A stretch of DNA of 64,000 nt, from positions 3,103,730 through 3,167,729 of the forward strand of contig NW_024881324.1 in assembly GCF_018691265.1 (NCBI RefSeq). Reading direction: 5' to 3'. The notes under the pieces were generated by a model. It was not told the origin of the DNA and ran no database searches. It was given only the letters and a program-made list of their open reading frames with translations. This document shows, piece after piece, positions 26,379-35,934 of this stretch. This DNA is from Tyto alba (Eukaryota > Chordata > Aves > Strigiformes > Tytonidae). Position 1 is the first letter of the stretch, and each line of letters begins with the position of its first letter. The position numbers and the translations under genes were made by a program.

Positions 26379-27654
26379 TGAACGATCATCTAAAGTTTCC
26401 CAAAAAGGAATTGATTATGTTAGGATTTTCACAAGTGTTTAAGTCAGAAAGTTAGAGCAACACCAGTACATCTTTAAGATTACTGAATTAAAAGACAGTT
26501 TATCAATCTAATGTGATGTGGCAATAGCAAAGTAAAGAAGAAATGTTAATGGAAAAGATAAATGCACTCAAGATAGCATTGTAGGACATGAAATCCATAC
26601 TAACATAGCAACTGTACAGAAAATCTTGAAAAATCTTGTGAATCAAACCTTTTTACTGAGGAAGAGGGATTTAATTTTTTTTTATTTTAACTCAGATGTG
26701 AGGAAAAGGTTACTTCTTGACTGTCATTTCAAAAAAAAAATCCATTATTTTACATCAGTTGCTAAAATTTATTCCCACTGATAGCACATATTAGATGTAT
26801 AAGGGGAGCAGTAGGAACAAACTTGCTGACTTCATGTTAACGATACTTTTAGATTAAGTAGGAATATAAAGTGGGGAGTGACAAATATAGAATTTTGGTA
26901 ACAGTTAGGCATGTAAGAAATTTAGGCTGGTATTGTACAATGAGAATTTTCTGGCAACAGAATCAGTGGCCAAAAGTGATGACTAATGTCAGCAGCACTG
27001 GGACTTCGTATGAAATTGGAGATCTTCTGAATACTTAATTTGAGCATGACTATTCTTTAACTTAGTCTTACACCTGAAAAAATGTGATTTTATTCCTAGA
27101 AAGATAAACAGGCAAATTGTCTGCTATAAAACTCTTGAAATTTGGTAGGAGGGAAAAATTGAACAAATAGCCTTTACATGCAAAACACAGTATAGAAATA
27201 ACCCTAAAAAGGTCACAGAAAACATAGGAAGGCCTCACAGTTAACATCCACTTAAAAATACACATCTTGCTATAGTGTTTAGTCAGTCAGTAGTACTAGT
27301 TCTGCTAGTAACTACTAATAGAAGTAGCTGTCTTCACTTTCTGTGGCCTTTGGTACCAATGACAAAACAATAAACTACAGCACGGATGGGAGATCAAAGT
27401 TCACAAAGCGATAATATAGCAATTTGTTTTGTAGCTCCACAGAAAAGAAAAAAACAGCACAGCTTCCCAGAAGAAACAGAATCTAGTTTTCTCCCCTTGT
27501 GTTACTGTGAGCACAAGATAAGCCTAATTTCAAGACATTTCAAAGGAACAAATGCAAACAAAAAGGTAATAAGCTATCTTATCATAACATTGTTATATAC
27601 AGTTAATCTGTTAATGAGATGTGTGCATACCTCTGAGTTTAATCAAGTTGTATC
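26379..27654 (-). other. Two possible microexons of gene A (26379-26389 and 27631-27654)
   Basis: An 11-nt segment has a GTGAGT donor and acceptor actttag|. A 24-nt segment has donor GAG|GTATGC and acceptor tcctatgag|. Their phases (1 to 0 and 1 to 1) would bridge the exon at 30036 to the short form of the exon at 26192. Segments this small are easy to find by chance. Confidence 0.15.
27435..27565 (+). other. Exon-like block on the plus strand inside gene A
   Basis: The acceptor is atttgttttgtag| and the donor AAAAAG|GTAATA. There are 43 open codons, basic then Ser/Glu-rich (PQKRKKQHSFPEETESS...). It lies antisense within a gene A intron and has no partner exon nearby. Confidence 0.15.
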
Positions 27655-28164
27655 CTCATAGGACAGTAATATAAAAGCTTAAGTGCAGAATGTAGTATTG
27701 TTTGCTATTCCCAGAGTTTTATCTTGATCCCTACTTCAAAATAACTTTATTCTGAACTAATTTTGTATTTCCAAAATACAGTCCAAAGTCATAGAATTAA
27801 TGGAGTCTGACGTTTTACAGAAGCCAATGTAGTGTCCCCAAAACATGAATGGGATTTATGCCAAAGCTGAACACACGTATAATGTAAACCTGAGAATTTA
27901 CATCCTTGAAACTTTAAGGTCATCCATTGATGTATTATTTTCAAGAATCTTATTTTATTTAAAAATGGTAGAAAGCACTTAATTTAATTAATGGAGTTTG
28001 TTGCTTGCTTTCTTTAGCTTCATTATTTATCTTTCTTCTACAGTAAACTAAGAAGCCACAACACTGATGGACATACTCCTTAGTACACATCATGCTGGTG
28101 ATTCTGCTTGAAAGGAATCCCTGTAAAGATGCGGCCTTGAGGCATTTTCATATTATACATGGAA

Positions 28165-28540
28165 CAGCAGCAGAGGACTCTGGGTTTGTCTAGTTTGGAG
28201 TGAAGGAGGCTGAGGGGCGACCTCCCTGCTCCCTACAGCTTCCTGAGGAGGGGACGTGGGGAGGGAGGGGCTGAGTCTTCTCCCTGGGACCCAGGGCCAG
28301 GTCACTGGGAATGGCTCAAACCTTGACAGGAGGAAACGTTCCTTTACTGAGAGGGTGCTCAAACCCTGGAAGAGGCTTCCTGGAGAGGTGGTTGATGCTC
28401 CAAGCTGGTCAGTGTTTAAGAGGCCTTTGGACAATGCTCTTAATAACCTGCTTCAGCTTTTGGTCAGCCCTGAAGTGGTCAGGAGGTTGGACTTGACGAT
28501 CACTGTAGGTCCCTTCCAACTCAACTCTTCTGTTCTGTTC
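28165..28540 (+). mobile_element. CR1 LINE, 5'-truncated 3' end
   Basis: This has the layout of the avian CR1 3' UTR. It opens with a GGAGGCTGAGGGG-type segment, then a 'gagggtgctcaaaccctgga' stretch, then 'ggaggttggacttgacgatc', then 'ggtcccttccaactcaac'. It ends in short TTCTGT repeats, as CR1 copies end in an 8-bp-type repeat rather than poly(A). It is heavily 5'-truncated, as is usual for CR1, and sits in a gene A intron on the opposite strand. Confidence 0.9.
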
Positions 28541-30035
28541 ACACCTATTGAACTGGGCCTCTGCCAGTGATACTCCGATTGCCGGTTACAGTGCCTAAGG
28601 CAAGCATGGGCACATACTAGAGCAGTTAAGGCCACTAAAGTTATAGTAGGACTGTTTAATTTACTGGTACATATATAAGCTGTATAAACTTGAGACACAG
28701 TCTCGAGGTCGCATGACAGTATGTGGCACAGTAGAGAATTAAACATCCATTCCCCACATCCCAGAAAGGATGGATGGGCAAGTGCCTATTCAAAAAAAAA
28801 AAAAAAAAAAGTGTATTCTGCAACATTTTTGAAAACAAAAAAGGACATCAGAAATATTACTGGTCATTCGCTTAGACTTAACTAGGAATCTGCCATGGGT
28901 GGGGAAGGTATTTTATTCCAAACATTTAAAAAAAAACCAAGATGGAAAAGCCCCAAACACACAGATCAAAAAAGCTGCTGTCAGCTCTTTAAGTAGAGGA
29001 TAAAAAATTAACAGTTATGATTGCATTACAAAGGTTACATCATGACACATATAAAAAGCATAAAGCAATGTATGTACAGAGTCTCTACATAAGATCTTTA
29101 AGCAAGCTCCTAACCTTAAGCTCACTTTCCTTAAAATTGCCTGTCCTATGAAAACAAGGAAATGCATTTACGCAGTAATCACGTATTGTTTACTTACATA
29201 ACTGTCTAAGGTTTGGAAGCATGAGCATTATGAAAAGTCACTAATCAGATTTTTTTCCATATTAATTTAAATGCAGGTCCAGGCCTTGGAGTGCAGTAAG
29301 CTATGAGATCTAAACACTTCTGACAGATATGAAATATGGTTGTAGTAAAGACTGAGTTTTTCTAAATGATTTAAATGCTGAATACACTCTTAACACATAT
29401 AGAACAAACCAAGTTAACATTTATACATCATTTCAATAAACCACAAAGCTAGAAACTGAAAGGTTTTGCTGCATGGCATGAGTCAGTAGCAACTTCTAGG
29501 TAAAACGAATGCTAATATTGTCCGTGTTCAGATGGACACACCAAGTTAAACCTCTTCCTACAAAACCTATAAACAAAACCTTAAGTTATATAACACCTAC
29601 TAGGTTGTATCAAATGGCAGAACCAACATGCTCAATCCTTCTTCCATACAAGGTTTAGGTCTTCACATAAAATGGCTTGGGGCTGTGGCGGTGCTGTTGT
29701 TTCTTTAGGGGGGGTGAGGAGAGGTGTGAGATAAGAAACAGACATAAATGGGTATCTGTAGTCCACATAAAGGTATTTGGTGAACAAAACCTACCTTTAC
29801 ATACTTTCTAAACCAAGAATATTTTACTTTAGATGAACATAAAAGTAAAAAAGAAGCAAGACTGAATTATGAACTCAGTCTTCCTTTAATATTGGCATTC
29901 ATCAACCTGAGACTGTGGCATCATGAGATGACCTGATCTAACAGCTCAATGACTCTGAACAGGAGGGAGCTGATGATCCTTTTCCCCTATTTTTCACTCT
30001 CCATGCTTTCAATCAGAAGCTGTCGATGCACATAC
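28541..30035. other. Gene A intron, nothing else seen
   Basis: Contains an A-run at about 28792-28810. A perfect GTAAGT-type donor near 29196 on the minus strand has no open exon behind it. Confidence 0.4.
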
Positions 30036-30098
30036 TTCTCTCCTTGCACAAACTCTTGTGTTCTCTGGATTCCTCTGTGAGCTCATGCAACATGTCAA
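30036..30098 (-). CDS. Gene A candidate exon (63 nt), helical
   Basis: The acceptor is acttgttttctggcaag| and the donor GAGAA|GTATGT. Entered with two bases it reads DMLHELTEESREHKSLCKER and leaves one base. The same frame is open further upstream, with two other acceptors available, so the 5' limit may be longer (to about 30140). Confidence 0.4.
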
Positions 30099-30583
30099 CT
30101 TGCCAGAAAACAAGTCTACCAGCAAAAAGAAGACTGTCTTCTCCCCTGGGTTAATGAACTGAGCTGGCTCACAGAATCATCTGATGAGTGCTAGAGAGAA
30201 GGCAAGGGAATGTGCAGGACTATGTGGCCAGGAGCCATGGATGAGGAAGGAAGGACCTTGAGGTCTGAGAAGGGAACAGAGAAGGGAGAGACAGGAAGAA
30301 AAGTTCTCTCTTGTGGTGGCAGCAAGCCATTCATTTCACTCGTTTTTTCCTTGAAAACAACCTGATTGTTATAAATTGGGAAAAAAAAAAATAGCGATTT
30401 TATTTTTGTATTGCCATTGCAAAAATCTATGAAAAGTAAAATGAAAATTAGCAAACTTCCTTTTAATTACAGAAAGGTGCCTCAGGGCAAAGCCTCGTAA
30501 CCAGCTGTTGAAGCATCATGTGAAACCTAAGTCCTTGCTATTTCTCCTTTGCCACTTCCAGTCACTTGTTCAGGTTCTCTCAC

Positions 30584-30690
30584 CATTCTCTACATTATAT
30601 TTCTTCATTATGTCAGGTGTTACATCACTACAGTAAATTAAACTGGAAAGCTGATTCAGTTGAAAGATAACTTCCTGGGGTACTTTTTGT
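30584..30690 (-). CDS. Gene A candidate exon with unusual 5' edge
   Basis: The donor is AGAATG|GTGAGA. The reading VPQEVIFQLNQLSSLIYC, continuing to DIMKKYN, is Leu-rich and helical. It joins the exon at 30036 in phase. The 5' boundary is unclear, because the coding segment is preceded on the minus strand by an A22 run instead of a pyrimidine tract. Confidence 0.35.
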
Positions 30691-30696
30691 CTTCTC

Positions 30697-30725
30697 ATAT
30701 AACTTTTTTTTTTTTTTTTTTTTTT
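30697..30725 (-). repeat. Poly(A) run next to a coding segment
   Basis: On the minus strand, 22 consecutive A abut the coding-like segment ending at 30584. On the plus strand it is T22. Confidence 0.85.
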
Positions 30726-31130
30726 AAGATTTATTTCAGCACCCCACTGTGCAAAGGTCTGGTTTAGTGCTTGTGGTAGCGACATAGTAACAGGAAGCAG
30801 CAAATACATTTATTTCAGCAACACTATTGCTCAACATCAATTCATGGACTTAATTACTATCTCACCTGAGTCAGAAAAACTTCAAAAGTAGTAATTGCTG
30901 AATATACTGATGCCATTTTTCAATAAAAACACTTAAGTATCTCAACTCTAAAACATAAGCAACTACTTCAGATCCCCATGACAAGGACCTGGGATCCCTG
31001 TGATGCTGCTGAGAGTTCTGTGATTTGCTATGTTGGAGTTTTTGTGGAATCATAGTCACTATTAAAGAGCAGTTCCTCCAAGTGTAGTCAGTTCAACATG
31101 CAGAGGCAATATGTTTCTCTGCATACTCAC

Positions 31131-31150
31131 CCATGAGTGTAATATAATCT
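31131..31150 (-). other. Gene A candidate small exon (20 nt or longer)
   Basis: Very good signals: acceptor gtttgtcttttacag| and donor CATGG|GTGAGT. As a 20-nt exon it reads DYITLM. The same frame is open upstream for about 35 codons (for example VDVELGQVFQTSKFVFYR), so a longer exon starting near 31238 is possible. Confidence 0.3.
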
Positions 31151-31289
31151 CTGTAAAAGACAAACTTTGAAGTTTGAAATACTTGCCCAAGCTCTACATC
31201 TACTTTACTCAAACTACTGCCAGAGGTTTGCCTGCTATGGCTGTTCATTTTGAAACAGGATAAATACATACATGCTTTCTAAAGCATAC

Positions 31290-31325
31290 TTTGAATAGCT
31301 TCAGGAAAAGAAGATTTAGCTGCTG
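31290..31325 (-). other. Gene A candidate exon (36 nt)
   Basis: The acceptor is ttctgcacttgatcag| and the donor TTCAAA|GTATGC. Phase 0 in and out, reading QQLNLLFLKLFK. Its phase does not fit the exon at 31131 under the simplest model. Confidence 0.25.
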
Positions 31326-31746
31326 CTGATCAAGTGCAGAAGTGAAGTTACCACCTCAGCATGAAACCCACGATTTCTTGCCCATCTCAGGACACATGTC
31401 ACAGGAATCAGCACCTCAGTTAGTTACAACTTCAGTGATACGTTGGAACTGGAATTAGTGACTAAGACTCCCTCAATTCACAAATGCTGATTTTCAATTT
31501 TACTGGAAAATAAACTTCTCCCTCATACTTCCCCTGTGTTTTCTACAGAAAACAAAGGTGAACAAGGCATAACTACATAACTACTTTAACTAGATAACTA
31601 CCGTAACTACTGCAATGTTGCTCCAGACAGCTGACACTTTCTTAACCTTGTCTTCCGTACGCTTTCAAGAATCAATGTGTATTGGTTACATCTTTCTTAA
31701 TCTAGTTGTTGCAAAACCCAAACCAACAAACATACAAAGCCCCTAC

Positions 31747-31765
31747 CTCCAAACTAGCCAATGCA
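31747..31765 (-). other. Gene A candidate microexon (19 nt)
   Basis: A strong acceptor (acatctcactcacag|) and a fair donor (TTGGAG|GTAGGG). Two frames are open, so it does not discriminate between models. Confidence 0.2.
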
Positions 31766-32103
31766 CTGTGAGTGAGATGTAGGGATTTCAGGTGTCTAAA
31801 ATTTTTCAGAGAATTTCATAAGTGAGTAATTTTCTCCTGATGTTTTTCAGAAAGGAACAATGACTGAACATCACTTACAGCAGCTTGAAAGGGCAGGAGG
31901 TGGGGGGGCATGGGTGAGAACACACATAACCTTCAGCATATTTTGAAGAAAGGCAGGTAATATCTTCTACACATTTTAATACTTAACAGGGTTAGTATGG
32001 GATACTGGATGAAGCTATTCTGCAGTATGTTAAGATCTAGGACAACATTTTTAGTACTAAATGAAAACAGGAAGCAGATGGATTTGTTGTTGTTATTTCA
32101 TTG

Positions 32104-32123
32104 TTTGTTTGTTTGTTTGTTTT
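32104..32123 (+). repeat. (GTTT)n microsatellite
   Basis: Five GTTT units in a T-rich context. Confidence 0.85.
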
Positions 32124-32270
32124 ATGGTAATAGTTTTATGGTAATAGTAACTATTTGGTAATCATTGCATAAGGATACTAGAAACAAGTATTACATCTTT
32201 CAAGTGTCACTTAATACCAAGACAGCACCTGCTCAAAACCCTGCATATCCACTCTTCAGGACAAAATAAC

Positions 32271-32397
32271 CTCTAGGCTTCCAACTTTTCCTTGAAAATG
32301 AGCATTTATAGCAGGTGTATATTACACAAATTAAATCACTATCATCTTGTGTAGAGGGAGAACACACCTCAACTACATAGACCTGTGTATCATCTTT
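32271..32397 (-). CDS. Gene A candidate exon (127 nt)
   Basis: The acceptor is ccacaacttctttcctaag|. The donor, CCTAGAG|GTTATT, is weak. Reads KDDTQVYVVEVCSPSTQ, then a hydrophobic and Cys/Tyr-containing stretch ending in a basic SFSRKSWKPR. The frame stays open on both sides (32233-32466), so the true limits may differ. The alternating hydrophobic pattern suggests beta strands. No family was recognised. Confidence 0.35.
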
Positions 32398-32900
32398 CTT
32401 AGGAAAGAAGTTGTGGAACAATAAAAACTCAGTTTCTAAATATATGAGGGTTTTGTCCACAAACAACTTTTTAGATTTGTCTTAAGAGTCTGCAATAATC
32501 AACTTCTTTTATTTTTTTATTTTAACAGTAATCTATGAAAGAGAAAACAGGTTGTGTGGTCTCTGGTAGCATTGGGCCTATCTCTGCTGAACTCTATGAC
32601 ATTATTTATGTAGGAACAATTATAAAGAAGAGGTATTTAATACAGTGCAGGAGGCATCCAGGGTAAGATCTATTCAGGACACAAGAAACACAGTATGTAT
32701 TTCTAAACTATCTCTCTTTGTATCCGCCAGTTCCTATATGTCTCCCATGATTTAACTCAACAGGTAACATTATCTTTTGTGAAGATTTATAAGCCTTAAT
32801 GGGCTTAGTTTCCATGTTTAGGAATGCTATTCCCAAGTACCTTGGGGTGTGTGAGCATTACATCCTTTTTAAAAACTTTAGGTTTTCAGTCATTGAATTA

Positions 32901-32940
32901 TAAAAAAAAAAAAAACAAAAAAAAAACCCAAAAAAAACAA
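32901..32940. repeat. A-rich low-complexity run
   Basis: An A-run interrupted by a few C on the plus strand, within a gene A intron. Confidence 0.8.
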
Positions 32941-33057
32941 ACTAACCACTTTGCATTTCATGTTACTCAAAGTTCAGGAAACAATTAAATAGATCATATT
33001 TAAACACTGATCTCTGTCAATGGTGCATCTAAATTAAGTTAGCTTTTATCAGGACTA

Positions 33058-33181
33058 GTGCTGAACACAAGCCAAATTCGCGCTTCCCTTCAGATCCAAA
33101 TTAAGAATATCAGTAATTTCAAACAGCTTTAGGAAAACCAAATTGTCATGAATGAGAAAACTACATTGGTTGGACAATACG
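33058..33181 (-). CDS. Gene A candidate exon, 3' limit uncertain
   Basis: An acceptor (gctgatatttgacag|) before 33181 admits the frame VLSNQCSFLIHDNLVFLKLF, then a helix-like continuation down to a stop at 33055. Entry phase fits the exon at 33526. No good donor lies before the stop, so either the exon ends earlier at a weak site or this is a terminal or retained-intron form. Confidence 0.3.
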
Positions 33182-33525
33182 CTGTCAAATATCAGCCACA
33201 GATGTTTGTCCAAGAAGGGCAAACCCCCTTGTCCTCTCAATCACATAGGAATGAAAATCTTAAAAAACTCAGAAACCTGTCCTGGTAATTGTAATAATTC
33301 TTCTGGACCTGTCTAGATGATGCCTATTTAGGTTATCACACTAAATGCCCAAAAGCTAATAAACTGCATTTTAGCTTGACTTTACCATTACATAGCTATG
33401 CAATAGTTAGGTTGACATAGTATTGGTTAACAACTTCTTTATCTAAAAGCACTAGGCAAGAGGAACAGACATTCTTTTGTCTTTTATTTTTTTTTTCTTT
33501 TGATCTGTCGGCATCCACAACCTAC

Positions 33526-33601
33526 TAATAGAGGAAAAGGGTTACAAATGTCAGCTCATTCAAAACAGAAAGGACATCAGCTGCTGGCACTTCATTACTA
33601 G
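33526..33601 (-). CDS. Gene A candidate exon (76 nt)
   Basis: The acceptor is tttttcatctggtcccag| and the donor ends GTAGGT. Reads SNEVPAADVLSVLNELTF and on to LFLY, a Leu-rich helix. Enters with two bases and leaves two bases, matching its neighbours at 33763 and 33058. Confidence 0.4.
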
Positions 33602-33762
33602 CTGGGACCAGATGAAAAAGGAATAGGACACAATGGAAATTCCTATGCAGGAATTCCAGGCCTTCTGGCTTATTTAAGGGAGAAAGATAAGACAACCTGA
33701 GGGTTTTTCTTTTCCCACAGCCTAAGGTTAAGAAACTAAGTCTCAGCTTCTCCCACATCCAC

Positions 33763-33793
33763 CTTCCTCCTGTTGCTTTATTCTGCATTGACT
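33763..33793 (-). CDS. Gene A candidate exon (31 nt)
   Basis: The acceptor is caaatcactgccag| and the donor GGAAG|GTGGAT. Reads SQCRIKQQEE in the phase given by the exon at 33849. Confidence 0.3.
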
Positions 33794-33848
33794 CTGGCAG
33801 TGATTTGATCAACTTTCATGGAATAACGGACAACAAAACCGGAATTAC

Positions 33849-33900
33849 TGCAATAGCTTTTTTTGCTGGGTTAGCAGGTTGAATTGGCATTCTGCCTGAG
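33849..33900 (-). CDS. Gene A candidate exon (52 nt)
   Basis: An excellent acceptor (accatctctgacattattcag|) and donor GCA|GTAATT. Two frames are open. The one that follows from the exons above reads SGRMPIQPANPAKKAIA. The other reads QAECQFNLLTQQKKLL. Frame choice is therefore provisional. Confidence 0.4.
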
Positions 33901-34176
33901 CTGAATAATGTCAGAGATGGTGCAAAGCAGGAAGATAGATCACGGGAAATGAGGAAAAGAGAAAGAAGAGTGGTGAGGAAATATGAAGAGGAAAACAAGA
34001 CACTCCCATACACCAGCTATCTATTAATTATCTTAAGCATCTTCCGAAATCACATATTTAAGAGCCTGTCTCTCTCTTGCAGTACCTCTAGGTAATATAC
34101 ATACATCTGAACAATGAGTTATACATTCTGGTTTTGTTGAGATTTACATCCCTTGAGCGTACAAATAAACCAATAC

Positions 34177-34199
34177 CTAAGGTGCAAGATGGCAAAAGA
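34177..34199 (-). CDS. Gene A candidate exon (23 nt)
   Basis: A strong acceptor (tttgctgattgcttcag|) and donor CTTAG|GTATTG. Reads SFAILHL in phase with the preceding exon. Confidence 0.3.
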
Positions 34200-34236
34200 C
34201 TGAAGCAATCAGCAAACTATAGCTATCCTAATGTAC

Positions 34237-34298
34237 AGCAGACACAGCAGTTAAAAATGAGACAACATGTTCCTGTGGTGTGGTTGTTTCTGGCAACT
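34237..34298 (-). CDS. Gene A candidate exon (62 nt)
   Basis: The acceptor is gctgttctgatggtccag| and the donor GTCTGCT|GTACAT. Reads LPETTTPQEHVVSFLTAVSA, with two bases completed by the exon at 34528. Confidence 0.35.
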
Positions 34299-34366
34299 CT
34301 GGACCATCAGAACAGCATCTGCATTTTCTTCTGCTTGAGAGTAGCATTTACTGACTGCATTTATAG

Positions 34367-34435
34367 GCAAAACAGAACACTGCTTATGACTATTTGGAGA
34401 GAAGAGTTGTATCTGTGGTGCAAAAAAAACCAAAG
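34367..34435 (+). other. Exon-like block on the plus strand (69 nt)
   Basis: The acceptor ends tgcatttatag| and the donor is a perfect CAAAG|GTAAGT. It is exactly 23 codons, phase 0 in and out, reading KQNTAYDYLERRVVSVVQKK. It lies antisense between two candidate exons of gene A. If real it belongs to a plus-strand transcript from the shared 5' region. Confidence 0.25.
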
Positions 34436-34527
34436 GTAAGTGTTCTTCTCACATAAACTGCTGTGAAGTTATTTTTTAATGTATGAATTGTTGATCCAGG
34501 GAAGAGGGACACCGGTTAAACTTTTAC

Positions 34528-34819
34528 TAGAGGACGGTGATGCTTGTCCCTCAAAGCTGCAGTGAGCAAGAACAGAGGAAGTGCCATGGTAGTTCAGAGT
34601 TGCCTTTAACTTTCTCCCCTCGGAAGGAGGAGGTGGGAATCGCAGACAAGCTCCAGAGGGTGCCGAGCCCGGGGCTGAAGCTGTCCCACACACAGCCCGC
34701 TGTGGCCCTCGGGGGAGCGGGAGTGGGGGGACCCACAGGCCCCAAACTCCAACCACCGCTCCCCACCTCTGCCCCTCCTGCACAGCAGCCGGGCTGGCAC
34801 AGAGGTGCCCATGTGGCAA
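34528..34819 (-). CDS. Gene A candidate 5' exon(s)
   Basis: A short form (34528-34556), after acceptor tcttgctcactgcag|, reads FEGQASPSS and joins the exon at 34237 in phase through a GTAAAA donor. Without that intron the same frame is open back to an ATG at 34819 through GC-rich, Pro/Gly/Arg-rich sequence, so this whole block may be the first coding exon. Which start is used cannot be decided from sequence alone. Confidence 0.3.
34600..34815. promoter_or_regulatory. GC-rich patch at the 5' end of gene A
   Basis: A local rise in G+C and CpG in otherwise AT-rich DNA, with GC-rich motifs (for example ggggagcggg). Its position at the 5' end of the minus-strand exon chain suits a promoter or first exon. 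No TATA element was seen. Confidence 0.35.
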
Positions 34820-35149
34820 GCTGACCCTCCCCCTTTTTCTTCCTCTTCTTCTTCTTCCTCTTCTTCCCCCTCTTCGCTTTCTCCTCCTTTTTTCTCTTCT
34901 CCTTCTTCTTCCTCTTATTCCTCCCCCTCTTCTTACTCCTCCCCTTCTTCTTTTCCTCCTCTTCTTATTCTTTGTCTTCCTCCTCTCTCATTATTATTCT
35001 TTCTCTTCCTCTTCTCCTTCTTCCTTTTCTCCTCCTTCTTCCTATTCTTCTTCTTCCCCTCTTACCCCTCTTCTTCTTCTTCCTCTTCTTCTTCCTCTTC
35101 CTCTTCTCCTCTTCTTCTTATTCTCCCTCCTCTTCTTTGTCTTCCTTCT

Positions 35150-35394
35150 CCTCTCCTCCTTCTCCTTCTCCTTCTCCTTCTCCTTCTCCTTCTCCTTCTC
35201 CTTCTCCTTCTCCTTCTCCTTCTCCTTCCCCTTCCCCTTCCCCTTCCCCTTCTCCTTCTCCTTCTCCTTCTCCTTCTCCTTCTCCTTCTCCTTCTCCTTC
35301 TCCTTCTCCTTCTCCTTCTCCTTCTCCTTCTCCTTCTCCTTCTCCTTCTCCTTCTCCTTCTCCTTCCCCTTCCCCTTCCCCTTCCCCTTCCCCT
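35150..35394 (+). repeat. (CTTCTC)n array with CCCCTT variant blocks
   Basis: A regular 6-bp repeat. Two blocks use the C-richer unit TTCCCC (about 35226-35250 and 35365-35394) and are separated by a pure TTCTCC block. The same variant unit appearing twice suggests unit conversion or unequal exchange. Confidence 0.9.
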
Positions 35395-35582
35395 TCTTCT
35401 TCTTCTTCTTTCTTCTTCTTCTTTCTTCTTCTTCTTCTTCTTCTTCTTCTTCTTCTTCTTCTTCTTCTTCTTCTTCTTCTTCTTCTTCTTCTTCTTCTTC
35501 TTCTTCTTCTTCTTCTTCTTCTTCTTCTTCTTCTTCTTCTTCTTCTTCTTCTTCTTCTTCTTCTTCTTCTTCTTCTTCTTCT

Positions 35583-35605
<23 letters not shown>
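35395..35605 (+). repeat. (TTC)n / (GAA)n trinucleotide run
   Basis: Roughly 60 uninterrupted TTC units from about 35424, preceded by two extra-T interruptions. It is the same unit as the GAA repeat known to form triplex DNA. Confidence 0.95.
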
Positions 35606-35617
<12 letters not shown>

Positions 35618-35934
35618 TTCTTCTTCCTCTTCTTCCTCTTCTTCCTCTTCTCCCCCTCCTCCTCCTTCTTCTGCTTCTTCTTCTCCTTCTTCTTCCTCTC
35701 CTTCTTCTTCCTCTCATTCTTCTTTTCCTCCTCCTCCTCTTCCTTCTTCTTTTCCTCCTCCTCCTCCTTCCTCTTCCTCTTCTTCTCCTCCTCCGTCTTC
35801 TTCTTCCTCTTCATCCTTCTTCCTCTTCTTCTCCTCCTTCTCCCTCTTCCTCCTCCTCTCCACCTCCTGCCCCTCTCTCCTTCCCCCCACCCTGCCCCAG
35901 CACGTGCAGGTCCACCGCCCAGCCCCCCGCCTCC

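Larger units (their letters stand above)
19058..34819 (-). other. Gene A: multi-exon minus-strand gene, unidentified, C-terminal membrane anchor
   Basis: Overall span of a gene inferred from about fifteen short GT-AG exons. The C-terminal chain 26229 > 23315 > 21521 > 21020 > 20252 > 19460 joins without a phase break. So does the 5' chain 34556 > 34298 > 34199 > 33900 > 33793 > 33601. For several of these exons the required frame is the only one free of stops. The middle (26.3-33.2 kb) is less certain. The predicted protein starts Leu-rich and helical, becomes Ser/Arg/Lys-rich, and ends in one hydrophobic segment with a short basic tail. That is the layout of a tail-anchored protein. I cannot name it. 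Its 5' end sits in a GC-rich patch beside the giant pyrimidine tract. Chance joins are possible, because many candidate sites were compared. Confidence 0.4.
34827..35888 (+). repeat. About 1.06-kb pyrimidine tract
   Basis: Almost only C and T on the plus strand for more than a kilobase, with rare interruptions. It opens with irregular CTT/CCT units, continues through a CTTCTC hexamer array and a long TTC run, and closes with irregular CCT/CTT units. Long open frames in every forward frame (poly-Ser, poly-Leu, poly-Phe) and in reverse (poly-Lys, Arg, Glu) are artefacts of composition. Confidence 0.97.

Noticed and set aside
28153..28570. Overlapping frames of 93 and 104 codons as genes
   Set aside because: Both fall in the CR1 3' end.
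29197..29240. Minus-strand GTAAGT donor
   Set aside because: No acceptor gives an open exon in any frame.
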